Below are positions 49,542 through 58,231 of a stretch of 64,000 bases of DNA, piece after piece. Under the pieces are notes generated by a model. That model was not told where the DNA came from and ran no database searches. It worked only from the letters and a program-made list of their open reading frames with translations. A program made the position numbers and the translations under genes. The DNA is from Nocardia salmonicida NBRC 13393. Its GTDB lineage: Bacteria > Actinomycetota > Actinomycetes > Mycobacteriales > Mycobacteriaceae. The DNA lies in NCBI RefSeq assembly GCF_001613085.1, contig NZ_BDBR01000016.1, positions 124,001-188,000 of the forward strand, in the 5' to 3' direction. Every line of letters begins with the position of its first letter. Positions within the stretch are counted from its first letter, which is position 1.

Positions 49542-50324
49542 CGGGGCGACGACGTCCCAGGGGACCGACAGCACGCAGTCGCGCATTCGCCGGTGATACG
49601 GGCGCAGGGGGAAACCGTTGGCGCGCAACATCTGCGCAGCTTCTCGCCAGCGGACGCGGGGGCCGTACGGCGCCATGGCCGCGGATCGCTCCCAGGCCTG
49701 GTCGGCCGCGGTGAGCAGGGTGTGGATACGTTCACCGGCAATGTTGCGGTGGATCAACGCTTTCGGCAGGCGCTCGGCGATGTCGGAGGGTCGGTCGACG
49801 GTGAAGGGATCCCAGGCCAGCGTCAGGGACAGCGGGCGGTGGCGGTCGAGCAGCACCCAGGCGCAGCGGCGGCCGAGTTCATCGCAGGTGCCGTCGACGA
49901 GCAGGCCGTCGGGAGCCAGATTGGACTGGATTCGGGACCACGCGTCGGGGACGGCGTCCTCGGGGTATTGGCGCAGGACGTTGAACGCGCGGACGAGGGT
50001 CGGTCGCAGACCGGCCAGTTCGAAGCCGCCACGGGCGAAGCGGACGCCGTCGCGGGGTTCGACGACGCGGGCCGGGTCGATTTCGAGACCGACCACCTCG
50101 AGGTCGGGGCGGACGGTGCGCAACCGGGCGGCCAGCTCGAAGGTGGTCCAGGGGGCGGCGCCGTAGCCGAGGTCGACAACCAGGGGCGTGGTGGCCGCAC
50201 GCAGTGTCGTGCTGACGAGTTCGTCGTTGACGAGCCAGCGGTCGCTGCGGCGTAGGCGGTTGACGCCCGTGGTGCCGCGGGTGATGGTGCCGACCGGCGG
50301 AACGGCCTTGCGGCTCGGGGCCAC
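49527..50324 (-). CDS. Class I SAM-dependent methyltransferase-like protein
   Basis: A 265-residue protein with a weak but readable methyltransferase core: VVDLGYGAAPWTTFELA (motif I), VVGLEIDPARV (motif II) and LAPDGLLVDGTCDELG. The C-terminal half is specific to actinobacterial relatives and the acceptor is unknown. The start is a GTG 7 bp after the DUF2505 stop, so both genes probably share an mRNA. Confidence 0.75.
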   Translation of the reverse strand: MAPSRKAVPPVGTITRGTTGVNRLRRSDRWLVNDELVSTTLRAATTPLVVDLGYGAAPWTTFELAARLRTVRPDLEVVGLEIDPARVVEPRDGVRFARGGFELAGLRPTLVRAFNVLRQYPEDAVPDAWSRIQSNLAPDGLLVDGTCDELGRRCAWVLLDRHRPLSLTLAWDPFTVDRPSDIAERLPKALIHRNIAGERIHTLLTAADQAWERSAAMAPYGPRVRWREAAQMLRANGFPLRPYHRRMRDCVLSVPWDVVAPSHPA

Positions 50325-50331
50325 GGGTGGG

Positions 50332-50859
50332 TCAGACGGTCTTCTCGGCGGATTCTCGATCCAGGTAGCGCAGGGTTTCCTCCTGCTCGGCGCGGAACAG
50401 GTCGACGAGATTCACCAGCATCAGCTGCTCCAGGCGCGGGCCGACCATGGGGATGAAGACCTTGGCGGTGGGGGAGAAGCGCATGGTGGCGCCGGTTTCG
50501 GTGGGGAAAAGGCGGATGGTGCCGGTGAGGCTGCCGGGGCCTGCGGGGATCGAGGCGGAGAACTTGCCCTCGGTCTCGTCGTGGTCGAAGGGACCCCAGC
50601 TTTCCTTGCGAGTGATCACCATGTCCTTGCGCATCACGGTCTGGGCGATCTCGGGGAGCATCTCGCGGGGCAGGGTGTGGTGCAGGACCACGTCGATGCC
50701 GTCATCGGAGACGTCGAGGCTGACCACTTCGTTGTTGGGCGCGTACTTGCGCATCTCGGCGACGCGGGCTTCCCAGTAGTCCCTGCTCTGGAGGGCTGCG
50801 TACAGCTCTTCGGTGGTGTGCAGGGGGTAGCGAGCGGAGTAGTCCAGTCTGCGTGCCAT
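50332..50859 (-). CDS. DUF2505 family protein (first copy)
   Basis: A 175-residue protein of the START-like DUF2505 family. Shared marks with the second copy at 52059 are an N-terminal YPLHTTEELYAALQSRDYWEARVAEM, comparable to the second copy's AVRAAYSDEQYWKARIAEV segment, and a C-terminal hydrophobic helix. START-like folds bind lipids or other apolar ligands; the ligand is unknown. TAACGT 8 nt before the ATG indicates its own promoter. Confidence 0.85.
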   Translation of the reverse strand: MARRLDYSARYPLHTTEELYAALQSRDYWEARVAEMRKYAPNNEVVSLDVSDDGIDVVLHHTLPREMLPEIAQTVMRKDMVITRKESWGPFDHDETEGKFSASIPAGPGSLTGTIRLFPTETGATMRFSPTAKVFIPMVGPRLEQLMLVNLVDLFRAEQEETLRYLDRESAEKTV

Positions 50860-50867
50860 GGCAGGAC

Positions 50868-50873
50868 ACGTTA
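50868..50873 (-). promoter_or_regulatory. -10 box (TAACGT) for the first DUF2505 gene
   Basis: On the minus strand, 8 nt before the ATG at 50859. Confidence 0.45.
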
Positions 50874-50923
50874 CGTGGTTGGGGTGTGGGCGGCGGGAAG
50901 TGGTGGGTTGTCTGTGCTCGGTC

Positions 50924-52033
50924 CTATAAATCGATGCCGACGGTTACCGGTTCCGGCTCCAACGTCACGCCGAACCTTTCCTGAACGCCCGCGCGGACGG
51001 TGCGGGCCAGGGCGACGATGTCGGAGGCGGTCGCGGTGCCGCGATTGGTCAGGGCCAGGGTGTGCTTGGTGGACAGGCGCGCGGCTGCGGCATCACCGGG
51101 GAAGCCCTTCGCGAAACCGGCTCGTTCGATGAGCCAGCCCGCCGAGAGCTTGGTGCCGTCGGGTGCGGGATAGGTGGGCACGGTGACGTCGTCGCCGACG
51201 TGCGCGGCGATCGCGGCCAGTACCCGCGGCAATCGCTCCTCGGTGACGACCGGGTTGGTGAAGAAGGAACCGGCACTCCAGGTGTCGTGATCGGCCGGGT
51301 CCAGGACCATGCCCTTGCCTGCCCGCAGGCGGAGCACTTGCGCGCGCACCTGCTCGACGGGCAGGGTCTCGCCGTCGCCCGCGCCGAGCGCCTTGGCCAG
51401 TTCGCCGTAGCGCAACGGCGCGCTCATCCCGCTCGGATCCAGCGCGAACTCGACCGCGAGGACCACGGCGTCGTCGCTGTGCTTGAGCACGCTGGTCCGG
51501 TAGCCGAAGCCGAGTTCGGTGGGCTCTACCCAGCGCACGTCCCCGGTCTTGCGATCGAGCAGCCGCACCCGGCGCAACAGCGACGCGACCTCGACGCCGT
51601 AGGCGCCCACGTTCTGCACCGGCGTCGCACCGGCCGAACCCGGAATCCCGGACAGGCACTCCAACCCGCCCAGTCCGGCGGCGACGGTCGCCGCGACGAC
51701 CTCGTCCCAGTTCGCGCCCGCCTCGGCCATTACGCCGTCGGCGCCCAGCTCGACACCGGTCGTGCCGACCCGGACGACCACGCCGTCGAATCCCGCGTCG
51801 TCGATGAGCAGGTTCGACCCGCCCGCCACCAGCAGCACCGCGATACCGGCCGCATCCAGGGCCTTCACCGTGGCCACCAGGGCCTCGGTGGTCGCGCATT
51901 CGGCCAGCAGCGCGGGCCCGCCGACCCGCAGGGTCGTCAATTCGGACAAACGCACCGAATCGCTGACCTTCGCGCCGGTATCGGCAAGCAGGTCACGCAG
52001 CTGATCGGAGGACACCACCCGTGTTGTACGCAC
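50924..52033 (-). CDS. murB: UDP-N-acetylenolpyruvoylglucosamine reductase
   Basis: A 369-residue FAD enzyme making UDP-MurNAc for peptidoglycan. FAD motifs are TTLRVGGPA, LLVAGGSNLLI, ECLSGIPGSAGATPVQNVGAYG and the catalytic region AGSFFTNPVV. The GTG at 52033 gives exactly the length of M. tuberculosis MurB (369) and has a TACCGT box 8 nt upstream; an ATG at 52060 would add nine residues and overlap the divergent gene. It is part of the Rv0481c-Rv0483 block. Confidence 0.95.
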   Translation of the reverse strand: MRTTRVVSSDQLRDLLADTGAKVSDSVRLSELTTLRVGGPALLAECATTEALVATVKALDAAGIAVLLVAGGSNLLIDDAGFDGVVVRVGTTGVELGADGVMAEAGANWDEVVAATVAAGLGGLECLSGIPGSAGATPVQNVGAYGVEVASLLRRVRLLDRKTGDVRWVEPTELGFGYRTSVLKHSDDAVVLAVEFALDPSGMSAPLRYGELAKALGAGDGETLPVEQVRAQVLRLRAGKGMVLDPADHDTWSAGSFFTNPVVTEERLPRVLAAIAAHVGDDVTVPTYPAPDGTKLSAGWLIERAGFAKGFPGDAAAARLSTKHTLALTNRGTATASDIVALARTVRAGVQERFGVTLEPEPVTVGIDL

Positions 52034-52041
52034 GTCCGCAG

Positions 52042-52051
52042 ACGGTACCGT
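52042..52051. promoter_or_regulatory. Palindromic -10 element shared by murB and the second DUF2505 gene
   Basis: ACGGTACCGT is a perfect 10-bp palindrome. It supplies TACCGT on each strand: 7 nt before the ATG at 52059 (+) and 8 nt before the GTG at 52033 (-). The two start codons are only 25 bp apart. Confidence 0.6.
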
Positions 52052-52058
52052 GTCGAGC

Positions 52059-52547
52059 ATGGCTACACCTCTGGCGTTCACTGCCGGCTACACGCATTCC
52101 GTCGATGCGGTGCGCGCCGCGTACTCCGACGAGCAGTACTGGAAGGCCCGGATCGCCGAGGTCGGCGGACCCGGTGCCCGGCTCGACGCCTTCGCCGTAG
52201 ACGGCGACCAGGTCCGCGTCCAGATGGTGCAGTCCATCCCCGCCGACCAGCTCCCGCCCGCCATCACCGCTGTGCGCCCCGGTGACCTGATCATTCCGCG
52301 CACCGAGACCTACACCGGCACCGGCGGCATCTTCGAAGCCCGCGTGGACGGCGCCCCCGCGGTGGTCCGCGGCACGGTCACCATGGCCCCCGACGACGGC
52401 ACCGGCTCCACCACTGCGATCAACGGCACCATCGAGGTGAAGATCCCGCTGTTCGGCGGCAAGATCGAGACGGCCATCTCGGAGCACCTGATCGAACTCC
52501 TCGCCAACGAGGCCGCGTTCACCGAGGAATGGCTCAACCGCCAGTAG
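52059..52547 (+). CDS. DUF2505 family protein (second copy)
   Basis: A 162-residue START-like protein, paralogous to the gene at 50332. It has FTAGYTHSVDAVRAAYSDEQYWKARIAEVGGPGARL in pieces, a strand-rich middle (DQVRVQMVQSIPADQLPPAI) and the end IEVKIPLFGGKIETAIS. The role is unknown. It sits between murB and the L,D-transpeptidase gene, both cell-wall genes, which hints at an envelope link. Its start lies next to the shared palindromic promoter. Confidence 0.85.
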   Translation: MATPLAFTAGYTHSVDAVRAAYSDEQYWKARIAEVGGPGARLDAFAVDGDQVRVQMVQSIPADQLPPAITAVRPGDLIIPRTETYTGTGGIFEARVDGAPAVVRGTVTMAPDDGTGSTTAINGTIEVKIPLFGGKIETAISEHLIELLANEAAFTEEWLNRQ

Positions 52548-52595
52548 TGGTTGTGGTGAGACCGCGCTCACGGGGTGCGGGTCGATAGCTCGGCG

Positions 52596-52601
52596 TACAT
52601 T
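52596..52601 (+). promoter_or_regulatory. -10 box (TACATT) for the L,D-transpeptidase gene
   Basis: TACATT is 6 nt before the GTG at 52608; leaderless. Confidence 0.55.
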
Positions 52602-52607
52602 CGATGC

Positions 52608-53855
52608 GTGAGCAAACATTCGGTAACCGGTCTGTTGCGCGCGCGGAAAAACGCGCGTCGTAGTTCGTCGGCGCAACGCCGTGACGTCGGCGTTCGTGGT
52701 GGTCGATCGGTGATTGTGGTGATGTTGCTGGCGGTGCTGGTAGTGCTCACCGGGTGCACGATCGACCGGCCGGGCAAGGACACCGAGGCGGCGACGCCGG
52801 TCGCGCAGGTGACCATCGCGCCGACGCCGGGGGCCACCGACGTCGATCCGGTCGCGCCCGTTTCGGTGACGGTCGCCCACGGCACGATCGACCAGATCGC
52901 TCTCACCAATGCCAGCGGCAAGCAGATCACCGGTCAGCTCAGCCCCGACCGCACCACCTACAAGATCTCCGAACCGCTCGGTTACGGCGCGTCGTACACC
53001 TGGGCGGGGACGGCCATCGGGGCCGATGCCGAACCGGTCGAGATCGACGGCACCTTCACCACGATCCGCCCCCAATCGACCATCCCGGCCACGATCAACA
53101 TCGGCGACGGCCAGGAGGTCGGCATCGGGGCGCCGATCATCCTGAAGTTCGCGGGGCCGGTCATCAACAAGGCGGCCGTGGAGAAGGCGCTCACCGTCAC
53201 CACCGACCAGGGCACCGAGGGATCCTGGGCCTGGCTGCCCGACGACGACGGCTCGCGGGTGCACTGGCGTCCGAAGAACTACTGGACCCCCGGCACCACC
53301 GTGCACGTCGCCGCGAAGCTCTACGGCGTCGACCTCGGCGGCGGCGCCTACGGCGACTCCGATGTCAGCTCCGACTTCACCATCGGGCGCAGCCAGATCG
53401 TCATCGCGAACGCCCCGAGCCACCGCATGCAGGTCGTGCGCGACGGCGCCACGGTCTTCGACTTCGCGGTCTCCTACGGCGAAGGCAACGAGCCGCGCAA
53501 TGTGACCCGCTCGGGCGTGCACGTCGTCACCGAGAAGTACGAGGACTTCATGATGTCGAATCCGCCGTACTACACCAATGTTCGCGAACGATGGGCCGTC
53601 CGCATCTCCAACAATGGCGAATTCATCCACGCCAACCCCGAATCCCTCTCGGCCCAGGGTTCGTCGAACGTCACCAACGGCTGCATCAACCTCTCGCCCG
53701 GCGATGCTCAGGCCTACTTCCCGACCGCGCTCTACGGCGATCCGGTGGAGGTGACCGGCACCTCGATCGAGTTGTCCCAGGCCGACGGCGACATCTACGA
53801 CTGGGCCATCGACTGGTCGAGGTGGACGTCGATGTCCGCCTTGCCGGCGGGGTAG
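52608..53855 (+). CDS. L,D-transpeptidase lipoprotein (LprQ/Rv0483-like)
   Basis: A 415-residue exported lipoprotein with a basic N-terminus, a hydrophobic segment and a lipobox (LVVLTGC, cysteine about residue 50). Two Ig-like domains follow (about 80-270), then the YkuD catalytic domain with the active-site cysteine C359 in NVTNGCINLSP and the upstream histidine in FIHANPESL. It makes 3-3 cross-links in peptidoglycan. It matches Rv0483 (LdtMt5-type) in order after murB. A two-way terminator follows. Confidence 0.93.
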   Translation: MSKHSVTGLLRARKNARRSSSAQRRDVGVRGGRSVIVVMLLAVLVVLTGCTIDRPGKDTEAATPVAQVTIAPTPGATDVDPVAPVSVTVAHGTIDQIALTNASGKQITGQLSPDRTTYKISEPLGYGASYTWAGTAIGADAEPVEIDGTFTTIRPQSTIPATINIGDGQEVGIGAPIILKFAGPVINKAAVEKALTVTTDQGTEGSWAWLPDDDGSRVHWRPKNYWTPGTTVHVAAKLYGVDLGGGAYGDSDVSSDFTIGRSQIVIANAPSHRMQVVRDGATVFDFAVSYGEGNEPRNVTRSGVHVVTEKYEDFMMSNPPYYTNVRERWAVRISNNGEFIHANPESLSAQGSSNVTNGCINLSPGDAQAYFPTALYGDPVEVTGTSIELSQADGDIYDWAIDWSRWTSMSALPAG

Positions 53856-53862
53856 ATCCGAC

Positions 53863-53908
53863 CCGAACCGTCGTGCCGCGGTGCGGTGTCCACGACACGA
53901 CGGTTCGG
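53863..53908. terminator. Bidirectional terminator between convergent genes
   Basis: CCGAACCGTCGTG and CACGACGGTTCGG form perfect 13-bp arms around a 20-nt loop that can fold further. It serves the L,D-transpeptidase (+) and the MFS gene (-). Confidence 0.75.
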
Positions 53909-53914
53909 TCTGCG

Positions 53915-55357
53915 CTAGCGGCGGGGCAGGAGTAGGGCCGGGACGAGCGCCAGCGCGATCATGACGGGCGCGATCAGATAGGTGTGCTGGAACGCGTCGG
54001 CCAGAGCGGGGGCGAGTTCGGCCCGCTGATCCGCCGTCATGGCGTGCAGTGCCTGGAGTCCACCCGCCACCGGGAGCAGCGCGCCCAGTGTCACCGAGGC
54101 CACCGCCGTGCCGATCGCCATCGACGTGGTGCTGATCATGTTCAGCACCGTCGACCCGGCGGGCTGCTGCTCGCGGCTCAGCGGCCGGGTGGCCGTGGTC
54201 ATCACCGGCATCATGGTTCCGCCGCCGCCCGCGCCCATCAGCACCATCGTCAGGCACAGCGCCCAGTACGGCGCGTCCGCGTCGAGTTGGACCACGAACA
54301 GCACGAACCCGGTGAGCGCCACCGTGATCGACACGGGCAGGTACCGCCCGGGCGGGATCCGATCGATCAATCTGCCCGCCACCTGCATCGTCGCGCCCGA
54401 CGCCAGGGCGAACGGAATCCCCAAAGCGCCTGCCACCAGCGCTGACTCGTCGCGCACCACCTGGAAGTACAACGGCAGCAGCAACATCGAACCGAAGTAG
54501 CCGCCCGCGAACACCGCGAGCAGTACCGCGGAGGTGCCGGTGACCCGGTTGCCGAGCACGCGCAGATCCAGCAGCGGCACCGAGGTGGTCAGCGAACGAC
54601 GCACGAACGCGGCGATCAGGCCGATCCCCGCCAGCAGCGGCACGAGCACCGCGGGCGTGGCGAACCCGGCACTCTCGCCCGCGGCGGTGACGCCGTAGAT
54701 GACCAGCGCCAACCCGGGCGACATCAGCAGCAGCCCGCGGATGTCGAGCGCCCGCGGCGGCTCCGGCGTGTCGTCGGGCACCACCCGTACTGCCAGCAGG
54801 AGCACCAACGCGCCCAGTGGCAGGTTGATGAAGAACATCCAGCGCCACGACACCTCGTCGATCAGGTAGCCGCCGATCACCGGGCCGAGCAGCGGGCCGA
54901 CCAGAATGGCCAACCCGAGCGTGCTCATCAACTGCCCCAGCCGCTCGGGTCCGGCCGCGCGCAGCAGAATCGTCATGGCGACCGGCATCAACAGCCCGCC
55001 GCTCGCACCCTGGATCAGTCGAAAAGCGATGAGCGACTCGATGTTCCACGACAGTCCGGCCAGCACCGAGCCGACCACGAACGCGCTGATCGCGATCAGA
55101 TACAGCCGCTTGGCGCCGAATCGGCCGACCAGCCACGCCGAGGTCGGCACAACGGCGCCGAGGGCGAGCGAGTATCCCGTGGCGACCCACTGGATCGTGC
55201 TCAGGCCCGCGTGGAATTCCATCGACAACTTGTTGATGGCGACATTCACGATGGTCTGATCGAGCGTCGCCATGATCATGCCGACCACCAGGACCAGGGC
55301 GACCCGCATCGGAGTGCGGCTGGTGGTCGGTTCGACGGCGGTGATCACGGCGGTCAC
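53915..55357 (-). CDS. DHA2-type MFS drug exporter (EmrB/QacA)
   Basis: A 480-residue exporter with 14 predicted helices. Motif D1 is visible in MIMATLDQTIVNVAINKL, motif A in GRFGAKRLYL, motif B in RLIQGASGGLLMPV and motif C in LAILVGPLLGPVIGGYL, all diagnostic for proton-driven multidrug pumps. The GTG start overlaps the FMN reductase stop (GTGA), so both are cotranscribed; this could mean that the reductase and pump act on the same redox-active compound. Confidence 0.9.
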   Translation of the reverse strand: MTAVITAVEPTTSRTPMRVALVLVVGMIMATLDQTIVNVAINKLSMEFHAGLSTIQWVATGYSLALGAVVPTSAWLVGRFGAKRLYLIAISAFVVGSVLAGLSWNIESLIAFRLIQGASGGLLMPVAMTILLRAAGPERLGQLMSTLGLAILVGPLLGPVIGGYLIDEVSWRWMFFINLPLGALVLLLAVRVVPDDTPEPPRALDIRGLLLMSPGLALVIYGVTAAGESAGFATPAVLVPLLAGIGLIAAFVRRSLTTSVPLLDLRVLGNRVTGTSAVLLAVFAGGYFGSMLLLPLYFQVVRDESALVAGALGIPFALASGATMQVAGRLIDRIPPGRYLPVSITVALTGFVLFVVQLDADAPYWALCLTMVLMGAGGGGTMMPVMTTATRPLSREQQPAGSTVLNMISTTSMAIGTAVASVTLGALLPVAGGLQALHAMTADQRAELAPALADAFQHTYLIAPVMIALALVPALLLPRR

Positions 55358-55956
55358 TTCCCGTACGGCTGGGCCAGGCGGGCGGCGCGCAGTGCTTCGC
55401 CCCACCAGGTCAGCTGATCGAGCATGGTCGCGGCAGCGGCGTCGGCGTCGTTGGGGGCAGTGAGTTCGCCCGCGTCGTCGAATCTGCCCCACGGATTCGG
55501 GAAGCAGACCGAGTCGCGGACGGTGACCGCATGGAGTTCGGCGAAGACCGGGCGCAGGTGCTCCACGGCGCGCAGCCCGCCGGAGATGCCGCCGTAGGAG
55601 ACGAAGCCCACCGGCTTGGCCTGCCATTCGGCGTGGTGGGTGTCGATCAGGTTCTTCAGCGAACCCGGGTAGCTGTGGTTGTACTCAGGTGTCACCACCA
55701 CGAACGCGTCGGCGCGCGAGAGCTTTTCGGTGGCTTCCGCGACAGAGGGATGGTCGGTGGCGGCGCCGAACGCGTGCGGCAACTCGATGCTCGCGGTGTC
55801 GACGACATCGACGGTGACGGCGTCGCGCAGTGCCGCCTGTCGGACGAACCAGTTCGCGATCGTCGGGCCGAAACGCCCCTGCCTGGTACTGCCGATGACG
55901 ACCGCGAGCCGCAACGGGCTGATATCGGTTCGGACGTGGTCAACCGTGGCGCTCAT
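55354..55956 (-). CDS. NADPH-dependent FMN reductase family protein
   Basis: A 200-residue flavodoxin-fold reductase. VVIGSTRQGRFGPTIANWF binds the FMN phosphate; VVTPEYNHSYPGSLKNLID and GFVSYGGISGGLRAVEHL are the other flavin-contact motifs. It may reduce quinones, azo dyes or chromate. GAGGAA before the ATG gives a clear start. It leads a two-gene operon with the MFS pump. Confidence 0.9.
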   Translation of the reverse strand: MSATVDHVRTDISPLRLAVVIGSTRQGRFGPTIANWFVRQAALRDAVTVDVVDTASIELPHAFGAATDHPSVAEATEKLSRADAFVVVTPEYNHSYPGSLKNLIDTHHAEWQAKPVGFVSYGGISGGLRAVEHLRPVFAELHAVTVRDSVCFPNPWGRFDDAGELTAPNDADAAAATMLDQLTWWGEALRAARLAQPYGK

Positions 55957-56076
55957 GACGTTCCTCTTCGTCGGTGACGGCCCTCGGCCGCCGCTGCGCT
56001 CTACGGTCCTACCTCAACTGTCCTCGAGGTCAAGCCGAAGAAGATTTCGGTGGTCCGGGAATACTCACGGCGTTAA

Positions 56077-56109
56077 GCTGCTTATTGCATTCATACGCAG
56101 ATAAGCAGC
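56077..56109. promoter_or_regulatory. Inverted repeat before the His-tailed MFS gene
   Basis: GCTGCTTAT (56077-56085) and ATAAGCAGC (56101-56109) are perfect 9-bp arms 15 bp apart, ending 17 bp before the ATG. It is in a small AT-rich patch and looks like an operator; ArsR- or TetR-type binding are both possible. Confidence 0.6.
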
Positions 56110-56126
56110 CTTGAAGGGCAGGAGCC

Positions 56127-57485
56127 ATGACCACTTCGCTGTTCGCTCACCGCGACTACCGACTGCTGTTCGCCGCCCAGGTCGCGACCCTGTTCGGCAC
56201 CGGACTCACCACCGTCGCGCTCGGTCTGCTCGCCTACGAACTGGCGGGCGGCAACGCGGCCATCGTGCTCGGTACCGCGTTGACGCTGAAGATGGTCGCC
56301 TATGTGACCGTCGCGCCGATCGCGGGCGCCTACGCGGGCCGACTGCCGCGCAGGCAGTTCCTGATGACGCTCAACGGAATTCGTGGCGCGATCGTGCTGG
56401 CACTGCCCTTCGTGGACCAGATCTGGCAGATCTACGTGCTCATCACGCTGCTACAGATCGCCTCGGCCGCCTACACGCCCACCTATCAGGCGGTGCTGCC
56501 CGACATCCTGCCCGACGAGCGCGACTACACGAAGGCGCTGTCGGTGGCCCAGCTCGCGGCGACGATGGAAACACTGCTCAGCCCGATGCTGGCGGCGCTG
56601 GCGCTGAGTCTGATCAGCTTCCACTGGTTGTTCGTCGGCACCGGTCTCGGCTTCGCGGTGTCGGTCGCGCTGGTGCTGGCCGCGCGTATCCCGAACGCGG
56701 TGGTCGGCGAGGGTGCGATCGCCGAACGCCTCGCCTCCGGGCTGCGGCTGTTCGCGGCGACTCCACGACTGCGTGGGCTACTCGGGTTGAACCTGGTGGT
56801 CGCCGCCGCGGGCTCGGTGGTGATGGTCAACACCGTGAACTACGCCCGGGACGTGCTGGGCGGCACTCAGTCCGGCGTCGCGCTGTTGCTGGCGGCGAAC
56901 GGCCTCGGCACCATGGTCATCGCCCTCGCCCTGCCCCGGATCCTGGACCGCCGCGGCGAGCGTCCGGTCATGCTCACGGGCGCCGCTGTTCTGCTCGTCG
57001 GCCTCGCCGCCGCGCTCGCGCTGTCGATCCTGCCGATCGGCGAGTGGCACTGGTCGGCCGCCCTCGCCACCTGGGCCACCATCGGCGCGGGCACCGCGCT
57101 GATCCTCACCCCCACCGGCCGTGTCCTGCGTCGTTCCGCTCGCGCGCAGGACCGCCCCGCCCTGTTCGCGGCCCAGTTCTCCCTGTCCCACCTCGCCTGG
57201 CTGATCACCTACCCGATCACCGGCTGGCTGGCCACCACCGCGGGTTTCACCGCCACCTGGGCGACCCTGGCGGTCATCGCCGGCCTCGGCGCCACCGCGG
57301 CGATCCGGCTGTGGCCACGCCATGATCCGGCCGAGATCACGCATGTCCACGAACTCGGCTCGGTCGACCCGGCGATCCTGGCCGACGCGATCCAGATCGG
57401 GCCACGGCACTTCCAGCACACCCACGCCTACGTGATCGACCCCAACCACCCGCGCTGGCCGAGCAGGACTCCGGCCTATGTCTGA
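56127..57485 (+). CDS. MFS exporter with histidine-containing C-terminal tail
   Basis: A 452-residue permease with twelve helices (LFAAQVATLFGTGLTTVALG, YAGRLPRRQFLMTLNG). After the last helix a cytosolic tail of about 55 residues carries scattered histidines (HDPAEITHVHELG, GPRHFQHTHAYVIDPNHPRWP). Nickel/cobalt exporters of the NreB kind have His-rich tails, so metal efflux is an attractive but untested idea; a drug pump is the alternative. AGGAG lies very near the ATG. A palindromic site precedes it and mscL is convergent 5 bp after. Confidence 0.82.
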   Translation: MTTSLFAHRDYRLLFAAQVATLFGTGLTTVALGLLAYELAGGNAAIVLGTALTLKMVAYVTVAPIAGAYAGRLPRRQFLMTLNGIRGAIVLALPFVDQIWQIYVLITLLQIASAAYTPTYQAVLPDILPDERDYTKALSVAQLAATMETLLSPMLAALALSLISFHWLFVGTGLGFAVSVALVLAARIPNAVVGEGAIAERLASGLRLFAATPRLRGLLGLNLVVAAAGSVVMVNTVNYARDVLGGTQSGVALLLAANGLGTMVIALALPRILDRRGERPVMLTGAAVLLVGLAAALALSILPIGEWHWSAALATWATIGAGTALILTPTGRVLRRSARAQDRPALFAAQFSLSHLAWLITYPITGWLATTAGFTATWATLAVIAGLGATAAIRLWPRHDPAEITHVHELGSVDPAILADAIQIGPRHFQHTHAYVIDPNHPRWPSRTPAYV

Positions 57486-57490
57486 ACCGG

Positions 57491-57952
57491 CTACGCCTCG
57501 ACGGACTCGCTGGCGCGATCCTTGCTCAGCGCGACGGTCTCGTCGGTGGTCAGCCCCTGCTGCTTGGCCAGCAGATCGCGGATCTCGATGAGCAGTTCGG
57601 TCTCGGTGGGCTCGGCGTCTTTGGTGGTGCCGAACTTGTTCTTCAGCGACTTCATCGGCAGCATCAGCACGAAGTAGAGAACCGCGGCGACCATGAAGAA
57701 GTCGATGAACGCGGTGATGATCGGGCCGAACGCGATGAAGGTCGCCGGCTTGTCGGCGATCAGCTGAACGCCGAGGCCCAGTTCATTGGTCGAACCGAAC
57801 ACCGCGAGCAGCGGATTGATGAGCCCCTTGCTGAACGAGGTGACCACCGCGGTGAACGCGGTACCCATCACGACCGCGACCGCGAGGTCGATGACGTTCC
57901 CGCGCATCAGGAAATCTTTGAACCCACCGAAAACGGACTTGATACCGAGCAT
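57491..57952 (-). CDS. mscL: Large-conductance mechanosensitive channel
   Basis: A 153-residue channel that opens under membrane tension to protect against osmotic shock. The N-terminal amphipathic helix and first pore helix read GFKDFLMRGNVIDLAVAVVMGTAF in part; the second helix is IITAFIDFFMVAAVLYFVL, and the C-terminal helix bundle carries LLIEIRDLLAKQ. Length is normal. GAGGAG is about 10 nt before the ATG. Confidence 0.95.
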   Translation of the reverse strand: MLGIKSVFGGFKDFLMRGNVIDLAVAVVMGTAFTAVVTSFSKGLINPLLAVFGSTNELGLGVQLIADKPATFIAFGPIITAFIDFFMVAAVLYFVLMLPMKSLKNKFGTTKDAEPTETELLIEIRDLLAKQQGLTTDETVALSKDRASESVEA

Positions 57953-58169
57953 CGAACATCTACTCCTCAGACTGGCTATCGACAAACGGCCATGTTAAAG
58001 ATCAGTCGCTCGGCATGGCGAATTCGTAGCAACGCCCGAGCGATCCGCTCCCAGTATCAATTCCAGCCGCCCGCCCCGCTACTCGAACGACCACCGATCC
58101 TGGATTCGCCTACCCCGCCCTGGAATTCAGGTACCCGATGGGATGCCGTGCGAAGCAGATCGACCGAAG

Positions 58170-58195
58170 GGCTCGACGCCCAGGAGTGTCGAGCC
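58170..58195 (-). terminator. Hairpin after the SDR gene
   Basis: GGCTCGAC and GTCGAGCC, 8-bp arms with a 10-nt loop, 37 bp beyond the SDR stop; no T-run. Confidence 0.5.
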
Positions 58196-58231
58196 TCACG
58201 TTTACCGGGCGAGGAGCGGGTCGAGCAGTCC

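Noticed and set aside
51993..55190. A 1065-codon open frame on the minus strand
   Set aside because: It runs across the DUF2505 and L,D-transpeptidase genes on the other strand and through the DHA2 exporter in a wrong frame; no domain is recognisable.
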